From the NCBI GenBank assembly GCA_919901855.1, contig CAKKQC010000043.1, forward strand, positions 1 to 55,671: a DNA stretch of 55,671 bases. The letters are read 5' to 3'. Each line of letters opens with the position of its first letter. Positions within the stretch are counted from its first letter, which is position 1. The notes under the pieces are model-generated. The model did no database searches, was not told the DNA's origin, and saw only the letters and a program-made list of their open reading frames with translations. The translations under genes were made by a program, and so were the position numbers. Positions 1-8,490 of the stretch are shown here, piece after piece. The stretch comes from a bacterium (lineage in GTDB: Bacteria > Oederibacteriota > CAKKQC01).

Positions 1-1012
1 GGGCCGGGACCGCGAGCGCCGCCGCGGCGGCCTCCCCCGTCCGGGCCGCCGCCAGCGGATCGAGCCAGCCCCGCCCGGCGGTCTCGCCGGGCTCCGCCGC
101 CGACGACAGCACGGCGAGGTTCGCGTGCACGCGCGCGCCGCGCGCCAGGACCCAGGGCGACGCCATGCCAAGCTCGTAGCTGGCGTGCGTGAACGCCGCC
201 TTCCGCAGACCCGGCATCTCCGCCTTCAGCCGCTCGACCAGCGCGATCGTCGAACGCCTCGCCCCGATCTCGGCCGCCATGAGTCCGTCCAGGTCGGCGG
301 ACGGCAGGCCCACGTCGATCCACGCCTCGAGCAGGCGGTGGCCGGGCCCCAGGTACCCTTCCCGCCACCCGCCCTCGGGCCCGTCCCGCAGACGCCCCGG
401 GTCGCATTCCGTGAACTCGATCGTCCGGGAGGCCCGGATCCGGGCGGGAAGCCTCCACCGTTGCTCGAACCTCTCCCCCGCCAGCCGGGCGACGAGCCCC
501 CACTCCGTCGCGTCCGCGACCGCCCGGCCCAGTACCGCGCGCCGGCCGCCCTTGCCCGCCACCACGAGTCCCGCGAGCCGGCCGCCCTCCCGCACGATCC
601 CGACCGGCTGGCTCGCGTAGAGCAACCGGACGCCTGCCGCGAGCAGGACGTCCTCGAGCCCCCGCTTCATGCGGTCCGGATGGAGCGCGATCCGCCGACC
701 GAGCTCCACCCGCCGCGACGCCGCGCCGATCCAGGGCTTGAGCAGGGCCGGCGGCCGGTCGAGCGCCGCCGCGTCCATCCACGGCCGGTACAGGGCGCCG
801 GCCTCGTACCCGGGCGCCGTGCGCGGCTCCACGACCACGACGCGGGCGCCCCGTCTCGCCGCCCCGAGTGCCGCCGCGCACCCCGCGAACGACGCGCCGG
901 CCACCACCAGGTCGGCCTCGGCCTCCACCGCCATCCGCCCGGCGGGGATGAACAGCCGCTCCATCGGCCGGTACATCGGCTCGAGCAGAACCTTGGGCTT
1001 GTGCTTGCTCAT
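1..1012 (-). CDS. FAD-dependent oxidoreductase (partial, runs off left edge)
   Basis: Reading leftwards from the ATG at 1012, the frame appears open to the window edge, so only the N-terminal ~337 residues are present. Near residues 25-50 is a Rossmann dinucleotide-binding segment (VVAGASFAGCAAALGAARRG followed by a VVVVE strand), typical of FAD-dependent oxidoreductases of the FAD_oxidored/thiazole-synthase-like type. The first Gly of GxGxxG is Ala here. A GGAG lies 5 nt before the ATG and a TACCAT -10-like box lies 9 nt before it. The substrate is unknown. It is separated from the next gene by an inverted-repeat spacer, so it is probably transcribed alone. Confidence 0.8.
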   Translation of the reverse strand, partial: MSKHKPKVLLEPMYRPMERLFIPAGRMAVEAEADLVVAGASFAGCAAALGAARRGARVVVVEPRTAPGYEAGALYRPWMDAAALDRPPALLKPWIGAASRRVELGRRIALHPDRMKRGLEDVLLAAGVRLLYASQPVGIVREGGRLAGLVVAGKGGRRAVLGRAVADATEWGLVARLAGERFEQRWRLPARIRASRTIEFTECDPGRLRDGPEGGWREGYLGPGHRLLEAWIDVGLPSADLDGLMAAEIGARRSTIALVERLKAEMPGLRKAAFTHASYELGMASPWVLARGARVHANLAVLSSAAEPGETAGRGWLDPLAAARTGEAAAAALAVPA

Positions 1013-1098
1013 CGTGGCTCCATGGTACACGACTCCCCCGGCTTCGATGACTGAGGGTCTAGGCTAGGACCTTGATCGATGCCATTCGCTCGAACGAA

Positions 1099-1338
1099 GA
1101 GGGGCTGGGGTGAGGTCTCTGAAGCGCTGGCCGGCCGGTCCGGAGTCGCAAGCGTTTCGGTCGCGGTCGGCCGACACGGGCCCACTCGCAGGCAGAGACT
1201 GCCCGTCGGCGGCCGGACGCGACGGCCTGCGAAACGCGCCTGCGACGAAGGACGCAGCGCTTCAGGCGAGGCCGGCCCGCAGCGAGGCGACTCGGCTTGA
1301 ACGCCGAGCGTGCTGAAGAAACCTCACCCCGGCCCCTC
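1099..1338. repeat. MITE-like element with imperfect terminal inverted repeats
   Basis: The left arm GAGGGGCTGGGGTGAGGT (1099-1116) is matched, with one mismatch, by the reverse complement of 1321-1338. The similarity continues less perfectly inwards (CTCTGAAGCGCT against TTCTTCAGCACGCT). The ~200-nt interior is very GC-rich and holds no convincing gene. It fills most of the 394-nt spacer between the FAD oxidoreductase and the amidohydrolase. The layout resembles a non-autonomous miniature element or a long hairpin, but I saw no second copy in this window and no clear target-site duplication. Confidence 0.5.
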
Positions 1339-1406
1339 GCGCGCCCGAGCGGTCCGCGGAAGCCCTGATCCACTGCCCTCACAGGCCCCGCGCCCACCCG
1401 AAGTCT

Positions 1407-2240
1407 CTATGCCTGGATCAGCCTCCGGATGTTGCCCCCGAGCATCAGCTCCGCGCCCGCAGGATCGGGCGAGAGCGACCGCAGGATGGTGACCTCGGCG
1501 TTCACCGAATCCCGCTTCACCCACGGGTAGTCGTTCCCGTAGATGATCCGCGAGGGGCCGAGCCGGGACAGCGCCGTCGCCCACTTCTCCCGCTCCACTT
1601 CGGTCAGCATCGCCGTCGTCTCGAGGTACAGGTTCGGGCATTCCTCGCAGGCCCGGATGCTCGTCTCGAACCCGTCCACGCCCCAGAAGCTCCCGGCGTG
1701 CGCGAGCAGGAGCTTCAGCTTCGGGTGCCGCTTCCCCAGCTCGAACGCGACCTCGGCCCGCGCGTCCGTCGACGGCCAATCCCAGAATCCCCCTCCCGTG
1801 TGCATGATCACGGCCATCCCGAGCTCCGCGACGAGGGAGAAGTACCTGGTGCTGTCCGCGTCCAGCGGATTGCACCGCTGGACGATGGCGTGGACCTTGA
1901 GGCACCGGACGCCCCGGTCGTAGGCCGCCTTGAGGCGGGCCAGCGAGGCCGGGTCCTGCGGCTTCAGCGTGGCCGCGGGCAGGATCGGGGAGTCCGGCCC
2001 TGCCCCGATCCCGGGCTGCCCCATCAACCACTCCAGCCCGTCCTGTCCTGCCCCGATGCGAGCCAGCTCCTGGGGGTCGGGCGGATTCTCGTGCGGCGCC
2101 AGCCCGATGGCCTGCGAGAACCCGACGCTCCTGATGAACCCCGCCAGGTGCGCCGCGGTGCCGGGAATCCCGAACTCGTCCCGCGACTCCTCCCCCTTCC
2201 CGCCGGGGTACAGGTGGCAGTGGGACATGATCGCGTTCAT
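1407..2240 (-). CDS. Amidohydrolase family protein (amidohydrolase_2-like, TIM barrel)
   Basis: 277 aa. The N-terminal HCH (residues 7-9) is the HxH metal pair of the amidohydrolase superfamily. Later landmarks are KVHAIVQ, VIMHTGGG and LLLAHAG (core-strand histidines) and IIYGNDYPW near residue 235 (the strand-8 Asp). This pattern fits PF04909-type hydrolases and decarboxylases acting on cyclic or carboxylated substrates; the actual substrate is not evident. The ATG at 2240 has GAGGAG 6-8 nt upstream and overlaps the stop of the upstream EamA transporter as ATGA. It is therefore the last gene of a HAD-EamA-amidohydrolase operon, which suggests uptake or export plus turnover of one metabolite. 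Confidence 0.8.
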   Translation of the reverse strand: MNAIMSHCHLYPGGKGEESRDEFGIPGTAAHLAGFIRSVGFSQAIGLAPHENPPDPQELARIGAGQDGLEWLMGQPGIGAGPDSPILPAATLKPQDPASLARLKAAYDRGVRCLKVHAIVQRCNPLDADSTRYFSLVAELGMAVIMHTGGGFWDWPSTDARAEVAFELGKRHPKLKLLLAHAGSFWGVDGFETSIRACEECPNLYLETTAMLTEVEREKWATALSRLGPSRIIYGNDYPWVKRDSVNAEVTILRSLSPDPAGAELMLGGNIRRLIQA

Positions 2241-3106
2241 CGCCGGCTCCTCTCTCTCCGCGCTCCCCGTGGAGGAATCACTGCATATCGAACCGTCACC
2301 GCGCCCACGATCACGATGCCACCCACGATCGCCCACGGCCCCGGCACCTCGTGCAAGACCAGGAAGACCCAGAGCGGGTTCAGGATCGGCTCGATGGTCG
2401 TCACCAGGATCGCCTCCAGCGCCGTGATCCGCTTGACCGCCTCCACGTAGACGACGTACGACAGCCCCAACTGGAACACGCCCAGCAGGATCAGTCCGAC
2501 CCAGGTGGATCCGCCGGGCCCGCCCTGGAACATGAACGGCAGCCCGATCAGGGCAGTCAGGACGTTCCCCAGCAGGATGGACTCCAGCGGGGACGCATCC
2601 TTCTGCTTGCGCAACAGCGTTGCCATGCCCGCGAAGGTGACGCCGCTGGACAGCGCGAGGATGTTGCCCCACAATCCCCCGACCGTCAGCCGGTCAAGGA
2701 AGAACAGGAACATGCCGCCGAGCACGACGGCCACGGTGACCCAGTCCACCCAGGTCACGCGCTCGCGCAGGAACCACCACCCGAACAGGGCCGTGTACAC
2801 CGGCGCCGTGTACTGGAGGAGGATGGCGTTCGCCGACGTCGTCAGCTTGTTCGCCGAGACGAACATGATGACCGTCGCGGCATAGGCCACGGCGGCGCCC
2901 ACCTGCGTGGCCGACCACGTGAATCGGGGCCGCCGGATCCAGACCAACAGGACCACGGCCGCGATGGCACTACGCGCGCCCGCGATCGCAACGGGGTTCC
3001 ACTCGACCCATTTAATGAGCAGTCCGCCCAGGCTCCACAGGACCCCGGCCGCCAGCGCCATCATCACCCCCCGGGAGTGCCGGGCCCTCGCTTCGGCCGT
3101 GGTCAT
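2237..3106 (-). CDS. EamA/DMT-family transporter
   Basis: 289 aa, almost entirely hydrophobic, with about ten predicted membrane spans in two tandem EamA repeats (first around residues 15-140, second around 150-280). Family landmarks include GVLWSLGGLLIKW at the N-terminus, LLQYTAPVYTALFGWWFLRE at the end of repeat 1 and LGVFQLGLSYVVYVEAVKRI in repeat 2. DMT proteins move small metabolites or drugs across the inner membrane; the cargo is unknown. The start ATG at 3106 overlaps the HAD stop by 4 nt and its own stop overlaps the amidohydrolase start by 4 nt, so translation of all three genes is probably coupled. Confidence 0.85.
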   Translation of the reverse strand: MTTAEARARHSRGVMMALAAGVLWSLGGLLIKWVEWNPVAIAGARSAIAAVVLLVWIRRPRFTWSATQVGAAVAYAATVIMFVSANKLTTSANAILLQYTAPVYTALFGWWFLRERVTWVDWVTVAVVLGGMFLFFLDRLTVGGLWGNILALSSGVTFAGMATLLRKQKDASPLESILLGNVLTALIGLPFMFQGGPGGSTWVGLILLGVFQLGLSYVVYVEAVKRITALEAILVTTIEPILNPLWVFLVLHEVPGPWAIVGGIVIVGAVTVRYAVIPPRGARRERSRR

Positions 3107-3756
3107 TTCGTGTCCGAGCTCCGGCCCAGGATGGGTGCCAGCACGACCGTGAGGTCGTCCGCGTCGAAGCACACGTCCGCCGCCTCGCGCGCGGCGGGCG
3201 TCGCGTTCAGGGCGATGGCCAGCCCCACCTTCTCGAACAGCGGGATGTCCGACTTCGAGTCTCCGACCGCCGCGACCTCGACCATCGCGATCCCCTTGCC
3301 TCCGAAGAACGCCGCGGCGAACGTCACCTTGTCGTGCTCGTCGAAATGTCTGTCGATGATCCCGTTGAAGACCCCGGGAGGATCCTCCCCCGCAATGACG
3401 CCGCTCACCGCGTCGAACCCGAACTCCCGCTGGAACTCCTCCGCAATGAACGACCAGCCGATGGTGTTGAGGATCACCACGATCCCTTCCCCATGCAGGG
3501 TCTTCACCGTCTCCCCGATCCCCCCGATGCGGGGAAGACTCTGGAGGAGCGGGACCATGTCCGCCCGCTTCCTCCCCCGGTAGTGCCCGGCGTCACGCAG
3601 GGCCACTTCCCGGTTGGTCATCTCGCCCGCGAAGTACCGTCGCTCGAGTTCCAGCAGGCTCGCCTCGAACCCCAGCGCCCGGGCCAGGTGCGCGTCGCAC
3701 GACGTGCCGATGGTCAACGTCCGGTCCATGTCGAACGACACCGCCCGAATTCTCAC
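3103..3756 (-). CDS. HAD-superfamily phosphatase (SerB-like)
   Basis: 217 aa. Motif I is FDMDRTLT (Asp9 nucleophile, Asp11 general acid). A later GDSKSDIPLF supplies the motif IV aspartates, and NTIGWSF is in the motif II position. The size and the helical cap after motif I (residues 20-85) resemble phosphoserine-phosphatase-like HAD enzymes. A cytosolic phosphomonoesterase is the safe call; calling it phosphoserine phosphatase would go too far. It is the first gene of the three-gene operon with EamA and amidohydrolase. Confidence 0.8.
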   Translation of the reverse strand: MRIRAVSFDMDRTLTIGTSCDAHLARALGFEASLLELERRYFAGEMTNREVALRDAGHYRGRKRADMVPLLQSLPRIGGIGETVKTLHGEGIVVILNTIGWSFIAEEFQREFGFDAVSGVIAGEDPPGVFNGIIDRHFDEHDKVTFAAAFFGGKGIAMVEVAAVGDSKSDIPLFEKVGLAIALNATPAAREAADVCFDADDLTVVLAPILGRSSDTK

Positions 3757-3799
3757 CGAAGCACCCGCGTGCCCCGCGACTTGAAGCGGTCCCGGTCCT

Positions 3800-4969
3800 T
3801 CACCGCCCCGCCGGTATCGGGAGAGGATGCCCGGGGACGATCCCCGTCAGGAAGGCCCCGAGGTCGAGGCACGGGATGCCTGCCACGACTTTCGCCGACG
3901 GCCCGGGGGCCAGCAGGGCGACCGTCGATTCCGGATAGTCGGCCCGGAAGGCGCGCAACCCCGCCGCGTCGTCCGATCGCACGGTCCCGCGGGACTTCAC
4001 CTCGAAGGCATACAAACCGGCCTCCCCGAAGACCACGAAGTCGACCTCGAGGCCCGCACGCGTCCGCCAGTAGAAGAGCTCATTCTTCCCCTCACGGTGA
4101 GAGAGCCAGGAGCGCAGGTGCTGCCCAACGAGCCCCTCAAGCGCCCCGCCGCCGATCTCGCGCCCGGAATCGAGGGGATTACGCGGGCGAAGCGCCTGAT
4201 AGACGCCGGGGTCGAAGAAGTAAAACTTCGGATGGGAAGCCAGGAGTCTCTTGGCCCTTCGTCCGAAGACATTGAGCCTGAATGCGAGCATCATGTCCTC
4301 CAGCACCTGCACGTAGCCATCTACACTGCGCCGGGTGACCGAGCACTCCGCGGCGACCGCGCTCAGGTTCAACTGCCCGCCGTGGCTCAGGGAGACCGCC
4401 TCGAGGAACCTGGCGAACCCGCCCAGGTCCCGAACCGACGCCTCCTCTCTCACTTCCTGTTGGATATGGAGCGCGGCATAGGCCTTGAGCGTTTCCGCCG
4501 GCCGGACCGCCGCGAGGACGAGGGGCAGCATCCCGATCGTGGTGGCTCGGTCCAGGTTGAAGGCGGCCCCCAACTCGCAGGCGAGATATGGATGGAACTG
4601 GCGCCACAGGAGACGGCCGCCGAGGAGGTTAACACCGGTCCGACGGAGCTTCCGCGCGCTCGACCCGGTGAGAATGTACTGCCGGCGCCTCCCCCTGGCC
4701 TCCAACTCCCGGTGTACGACGTCCAGGAGCGCGGGCGCCTTCTGGATCTCGTCGATGATGACCGGTTCCGACGCGGGGACGTCCGAGATCATGCGCGTCA
4801 GGCGCTCGGGGTGCGACGACAAATCGCGGAAGACGACGGGATCGAGGAGATCGAGGTAGGCCGCCCGCGGATAGGCGTGCCTCAGCCAGGTCGACTTGCC
4901 CGACCCTCTCGGCCCGAAGAGGAAATGGCTTTCGCTGACCTTCGGGAACGCCCTGGCCCGGTACTCCAT
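3800..4969 (-). CDS. AAA+ ATPase with DUF4143 domain (copy 1)
   Basis: 389 aa. Walker A GPRGSGKST is at residues 19-27 and Walker B PVIIDEIQ at 69-76 (Asp73-Glu74), followed by a sensor strand ILTGSSARKL. A winged-helix region (SVTRRSVDGYVQVLEDMM) lies near residue 235. The C-terminal DUF4143 part keeps a PD-(D/E)xK-like pair, EVDFVV then FEVKS. The role of this very common family is not settled. The start at 4969 is chosen because a promoter-like TAAAAT ends 7 nt upstream and the alternative GTG at 5077 would read through both palindromic operators. It is probably autoregulated: the two 19-bp palindromes directly upstream have the same geometry as those of the second DUF4143 gene at 32061-33416. 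Confidence 0.85.
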   Translation of the reverse strand: MEYRARAFPKVSESHFLFGPRGSGKSTWLRHAYPRAAYLDLLDPVVFRDLSSHPERLTRMISDVPASEPVIIDEIQKAPALLDVVHRELEARGRRRQYILTGSSARKLRRTGVNLLGGRLLWRQFHPYLACELGAAFNLDRATTIGMLPLVLAAVRPAETLKAYAALHIQQEVREEASVRDLGGFARFLEAVSLSHGGQLNLSAVAAECSVTRRSVDGYVQVLEDMMLAFRLNVFGRRAKRLLASHPKFYFFDPGVYQALRPRNPLDSGREIGGGALEGLVGQHLRSWLSHREGKNELFYWRTRAGLEVDFVVFGEAGLYAFEVKSRGTVRSDDAAGLRAFRADYPESTVALLAPGPSAKVVAGIPCLDLGAFLTGIVPGHPLPIPAGR

Positions 4970-4976
4970 TGATGCT

Positions 4977-5005
4977 ATTTTAACCTGGCAGGTTAAATAT
5001 GCAAC
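4977..5005 (-). promoter_or_regulatory. Promoter/operator 1 of the DUF4143 ATPase
   Basis: A perfect 9-1-9 palindrome, TTTAACCTG-G-CAGGTTTAAA type (4979-4997, centre 4988), lies between TTGCAT (-35-like, minus strand 5004-4999) and TAAAAT (-10-like, 4982-4977). The -10 ends 7 nt before the ATG at 4969, so the transcript may be leaderless. The palindrome centre is 19 nt from the A of the ATG, and GTTGCAT begins 17 nt beyond the centre. A bound protein here would block RNA polymerase. Confidence 0.65.
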
Positions 5006-5071
5006 AGCGGCACGGGCGCTGGACCCGTTCCGGCCAATCGCCGCCTCCGCTCCCGCTCCTACGGATGCGTA

Positions 5072-5098
5072 TTTCACCTGTCAGGTTAAATATGCAAC
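5072..5098 (-). promoter_or_regulatory. Second operator copy upstream of the DUF4143 ATPase
   Basis: A near-identical 9-1-9 palindrome (5072-5090, centre 5081, one arm mismatch at 5075) is again followed at the same distance by GTTGCAT on the minus strand (5098-5092). The segment ACCTGnCAGGTTAAATATGC is shared with the proximal site, 93 nt away centre to centre. It looks like a duplicated operator/promoter block, perhaps allowing looping or cooperative binding. Confidence 0.55.
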
Positions 5099-5128
5099 TT
5101 CCCCACTACTGCGACGTCGCCTACTCGA

Positions 5129-6007
5129 TTAGGGCGGCCCGGGTGAGGGCCCAGAGAGGCCGGCCGGATAACTGACGTACATCTGCCCGAGGCGTGTCAG
5201 CCGGCCGGACTCGTCCGCCAGCAGGCTGAACTTCGGTTGCCCGGACACGCGGGCCATGAACCAGGCATATCCGGCCACGTCCGGACTGCCCTCGAGAAAC
5301 GCCAGCGCCTCATTCATGTATGCGAGCTGACCTTCCTCGTCCTTCGCCGCCCACATGTTGAACTCGGTGACCCAGACCGGGCCCCCGTATCGCTTCGCCA
5401 GCTCGCCCACCGCCCATCTCAGCTCGCCCACGTTGCCGTAGCAGTGGACCGCGAGGACCGGGGCCGCTCCGTTGGGCAGGCCGGCCCGGAAGGCGTCGAC
5501 GTACGGGACCATCCACGTGTAGGATTCCTGCTTGCCGGTCCGGGGGTTCGGTGCCGCCACGCTGTCCGCCGCCGAGGATCCGATGGCCAGATGCGGCCCG
5601 ACGAGGGGAACCCCGCACCGGTCCGCGATCTCGCGGGCCCGGAGCCACGCCCGGGCCGATGCCGCCGGAGTCATGTTGGCTTGCGGCTTGAAGTTGGGCT
5701 CGTTCAGCGCGAGGATCGCGCGGGGCCGCGGATGACTCTCGAGAAACCGCTCGAGTCCGGTCCACAGGCCGGCCGCGTCGCTCCAAAGCATGGGGATGAA
5801 CTCCGGCCCGTCCGGCGGCGCCTCACGATCGGGCTCATATCCCCAGTCGTACCACCACGACACCCCGGGTGCGAGCGCCTTGAAGTCCTCCGCGGACAGC
5901 TTCTGCGCGCAGACTCCTCTCTTGGCACTTGGCTGCGCCCACGCCACGGTCACCGCGCTGGCGGCCAGGAGCGCCGCGAGGACCAGCCCGCCGACCGCGC
6001 TCCTCAT
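5129..6007 (-). CDS. Secreted Asl1-like glycoside hydrolase (GH128-type fold)
   Basis: 292 aa. A signal peptide (residues 1 to about 26, hydrophobic core GLVLAALLAASAVTVAWA) is followed by a single small TIM-barrel domain. The pattern matches the glycosyl-hydrolase catalytic core family PF11790: an early VSWWYDWGYEP strand, LALNEPN with the probable acid/base Glu, and VWVTEFNMW with the probable nucleophile Glu. Such enzymes cut beta-1,3-glucan-type polymers outside the cell; the substrate here is inferred only from the family. The ATG at 6007 shares its A with the upstream TGA (TGATG), so it is translationally coupled to the APH-like kinase. Confidence 0.75.
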   Translation of the reverse strand: MRSAVGGLVLAALLAASAVTVAWAQPSAKRGVCAQKLSAEDFKALAPGVSWWYDWGYEPDREAPPDGPEFIPMLWSDAAGLWTGLERFLESHPRPRAILALNEPNFKPQANMTPAASARAWLRAREIADRCGVPLVGPHLAIGSSAADSVAAPNPRTGKQESYTWMVPYVDAFRAGLPNGAAPVLAVHCYGNVGELRWAVGELAKRYGGPVWVTEFNMWAAKDEEGQLAYMNEALAFLEGSPDVAGYAWFMARVSGQPKFSLLADESGRLTRLGQMYVSYPAGLSGPSPGPP

Positions 6008-6996
6008 CAGCGGCTCCTGAGACCGCGCTTCGCGATCCCGACGAACTCGCGCCGGCGCGCGGCCAGGTCCCACCGGTTCGTGGAAAGCTCAACGAGGTAG
6101 CTGAGCACGTCGAAGAGGCCGTCGGTCTCGGCCTGCCGGGGATCGAGCCGCGTTCCCGTATACGAGGCAAAGGCCTTCATGGCCATCCGGGCCAGCTCGG
6201 GATCATCCTTGGACAGCAGCCCGAACAGCCCGGGGGCGTCCCGCCACGTCAGGTAACCGAAGTCGACCGCTCCGACGAGGCGTCCGTCCCGATCGACCAG
6301 GAGATTGTCCAACTGGAGGTCGAACCCGACGATCCGGAGATTCCCCGCCCTCAGTCCCGAGACCCGCTTGCGGTAGTCGTCGAACAGCCTCCGGGATTCT
6401 GCCAGCAGGTTCCACTCACGCGTGAAGATCCGGCGGAATGCCTGCTCCGTCCGGTCCACGTCGGCGACGGCGGGAACCGTCCTGGGTCCCATGATGCGGC
6501 CGCGCAACCCCGGCCGGATCGCCCGCTGAACGCTCGCGCACAACCGGGCGAGGTCGCGAGCCAACGCCGCCCGACGGCCGCCGCTCCAGCGGCGGACTTC
6601 CTCGACCCGGGGCCGATGCCCCGGGATCAGAGGGGCCCCGAAGAACCTGCCGCGCGGACCGACGAAGACCGGCATCGGGATGGCCACACCGAGCTTCCCC
6701 CGGAGCGCCTTCAGGATCGCGATCTCCCGCATGCAGTCGGCCTTCGGATGCCACGGGAACTTGAAGACGAAGGTCCGGTCCACCTCGACCACGAGATTGT
6801 GCGCCCGCCGCAGGACCGTCACCCGCGCGCGCTTGAAGACCGGGAACCGCCGCGCAATCGTCGCCCGAATCCTGCGAACCGGCCACGAACACGGCGACTC
6901 CGATGCCTTCATCCCGAACCGCATGCGCAAGAGCCGTTCCCAATCGGCCCGCGACCGGATCATCTCCGGCGCTTCAGCTTCCTTCGCCGTCCGCAT
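6007..6996 (-). CDS. APH-family phosphotransferase (kinase-like fold)
   Basis: 329 aa. The layout is of the aminoglycoside phosphotransferase/choline-kinase fold: a lysine strand FVFKFPWH near residue 80, a catalytic-loop variant VGFDLQLDNLLV near 225 (Asp and Asn kept, the usual HGD replaced by GFD), and a metal-binding AVDFGYL. The substrate is unknown. The ATG at 6996 is preferred over the one at 6963 because TATGAT ends 6 nt upstream with no ribosome-binding site, the leaderless pattern seen repeatedly in this window. Divergent to the QueG-like gene, with only 38 nt between the starts. Confidence 0.75.
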   Translation of the reverse strand: MRTAKEAEAPEMIRSRADWERLLRMRFGMKASESPCSWPVRRIRATIARRFPVFKRARVTVLRRAHNLVVEVDRTFVFKFPWHPKADCMREIAILKALRGKLGVAIPMPVFVGPRGRFFGAPLIPGHRPRVEEVRRWSGGRRAALARDLARLCASVQRAIRPGLRGRIMGPRTVPAVADVDRTEQAFRRIFTREWNLLAESRRLFDDYRKRVSGLRAGNLRIVGFDLQLDNLLVDRDGRLVGAVDFGYLTWRDAPGLFGLLSKDDPELARMAMKAFASYTGTRLDPRQAETDGLFDVLSYLVELSTNRWDLAARRREFVGIAKRGLRSR

Positions 6997-7034
6997 GCCC
7001 GTATCATATCCCGCCGTCGTGGGATGATCAGAGC
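6997..7034. promoter_or_regulatory. Divergent leaderless promoter pair
   Basis: The 38-nt spacer holds TATGAT on the minus strand (7008-7003, 6 nt before the ATG at 6996) and GATGAT on the plus strand (7023-7028, 6 nt before the ATG at 7035). Both lack a Shine-Dalgarno sequence. With a normal -10-to-start distance, transcription would begin at or next to each ATG. Confidence 0.55.
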
Positions 7035-7733
7035 ATGAATCCTGCCCTGGGACCCGACCTGGAGGCCCTCCTGCGCCGGCGCGGGGCCGCCCTCGTCGGG
7101 TTCGCCGACCTGTCCCTGATCGGTCCGGAAGTCCGTGCGGGCCTTCCGTTCGCCGTCGCGTTCGGCGTCACGCTCACGCCCTCGATCGTCGCCGGAATCG
7201 CGGACGGGCCGACGGAGGCGTACGCGCAGGAATACGTGCGGGTGAACCACCTGCTGGACGAGATCGCGGAGGCCGGAGCCGCCTTCCTCCGCAAAGAGGG
7301 ATGGCGGGCCGAGGCCCGGAAGGCCAGCGCGCACCCGTTGCCCGACGACCTGATCACGCCGCTCCCCCAGAAGACCGTCGCCACGCTGGCGGGACTCGGG
7401 TGGATCGGCAAGTGCGCTCTCCTGATCACCCCGCAGTTCGGTCCGGCCCTCCGGCTGAACTCCATCCTGACCGACGCACCCCTGCCCCCGGCCGTCCCCA
7501 TCGTCGAGTCCGAGTGCTCGGACTGCCAGGTCTGCGTCGGCATCTGCCCCGGGGAGGCGCCCTCAGGGCGCAACTGGAAGCGCGGGATGGCCCGGGCCGA
7601 GTTCTTCGACGCGTTCGCCTGTCAGGCCGCCTGCCATCGCGTCGGCAAGCAACGGGGACTCTCCCAGCTCATCTGCGGCCGATGCGTCGCCCAATGCCGA
7701 TTCACCCAGGCCTGGCTGGCCAACTCCCGCTGA
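7035..7733 (+). CDS. 4Fe-4S double-cluster protein (QueG-like, short form)
   Basis: 232 aa. The ferredoxin-like C-terminal half has one classical motif, CSDCQVCVGICPG (from about residue 161), and a second set in CQAACH plus ICGRCVAQCRF (residues ~198-228), enough for two [4Fe-4S] clusters. The middle segment LPQKTVATLAGLGWIGKCALLI matches epoxyqueuosine reductase and its relatives. It is much shorter than QueG (about 380 aa) and lacks the usual N-terminal cobalamin-binding extension, so it is better described as a QueG-related Fe-S protein of unknown substrate. The start is supported by GATGAT 6 nt upstream. Confidence 0.75.
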   Translation: MNPALGPDLEALLRRRGAALVGFADLSLIGPEVRAGLPFAVAFGVTLTPSIVAGIADGPTEAYAQEYVRVNHLLDEIAEAGAAFLRKEGWRAEARKASAHPLPDDLITPLPQKTVATLAGLGWIGKCALLITPQFGPALRLNSILTDAPLPPAVPIVESECSDCQVCVGICPGEAPSGRNWKRGMARAEFFDAFACQAACHRVGKQRGLSQLICGRCVAQCRFTQAWLANSR

Positions 7734-7745
7734 CCGTCTGTAGAG

Positions 7746-8432
7746 CTACCGTGACGGCTGAAGGATGCTCCACTCCTTCCACGGGGGGTCCTCGCGGGCC
7801 TCCGCGGCCCGCGCTCGCCAGGCGACGGCCGAGGCCCCCAGGTCGGATGACCGCGGAGCGGTCCCGGAGAGATCCTCCAGGAACGCCATGACCTCGGTTG
7901 CCGTGCCCTGGATCAACTGGACCGCGACGACGCGCGCGTGCCGGTTCTTCGTCTCCCCGGTCACGCGATGGCGCATGAGGTACACGTGGAACTCGTGGAT
8001 GAGCTGGTCCACGGCGATCATCTTCATGGCCGGCGTCCCGGCGGCCTTCCATTGGGCGAGGAACGCGCGGAACGCGTACCCCGCTCCGCCTTCGTTCAAT
8101 TGCTGGCTCCGACACCTCTTGTGATAGGCACCCCACGTCGTGGCCCAGCCGCACGCCGGGCATTGGAGGGCCTCGGCCTCATCCCCCCCCGTGCGCGGGA
8201 TGATCGTCCGGGTCCCGGCCCGCGCACACCGCGGGCATGCGACCCGGCCGCGCATCGCCTCGGAGACGGCGAGCACGGCCTCGCACCGCAGGCAGAAGCG
8301 CGTTCCCACGTCATCCAGGAGCGCCTCATCGAGCAATCCGCGGGCCTCGGACTCGTACAGCCGGCGGATGAGGCTCTGCCCGATCCTCTGCTCCCACTTC
8401 ACCTCCGCCGCACCGTCCTCCGCCTGAGTCAT
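7746..8432 (-). CDS. Uncharacterised zinc-ribbon protein, copy 1
   Basis: 228 aa. Cysteine pairs at 47/50, 66/69 and 91/94 suggest one or two zinc ribbons. They are followed by a conserved block (QLNEGGA, KMIAVDQLIHEFH at ~137-149, RVVAVQLIQGT, VMAFLEDL). I recall similar LIHxFH...AVxLIxG proteins annotated only as hypothetical in several phyla, and I know no function. A second copy at 10859-11545 is about 93% identical at the protein level. TATCAT ends 6 nt before the ATG at 8432, so the mRNA may be leaderless. Confidence 0.7.
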   Translation of the reverse strand: MTQAEDGAAEVKWEQRIGQSLIRRLYESEARGLLDEALLDDVGTRFCLRCEAVLAVSEAMRGRVACPRCARAGTRTIIPRTGGDEAEALQCPACGWATTWGAYHKRCRSQQLNEGGAGYAFRAFLAQWKAAGTPAMKMIAVDQLIHEFHVYLMRHRVTGETKNRHARVVAVQLIQGTATEVMAFLEDLSGTAPRSSDLGASAVAWRARAAEAREDPPWKEWSILQPSR

Positions 8433-8490
8433 TTCACCATGATAGACGAGGGCGCCTCCTCGTCCGGGACTCGGGCAGGGCAAAGCGACG

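Noticed and set aside
125-1067. Plus-strand open frames over the left edge
   Set aside because: They are shadows of the minus-strand FAD oxidoreductase, whose frame gives a clear Rossmann motif; the plus-strand products are Pro/Arg-rich and motif-free.
5075-5077. GTG as an earlier start for the first DUF4143 ATPase
   Set aside because: It would translate through both palindromes and the promoter-like TTGCAT/TAAAAT; the product would gain a low-information N-terminus.
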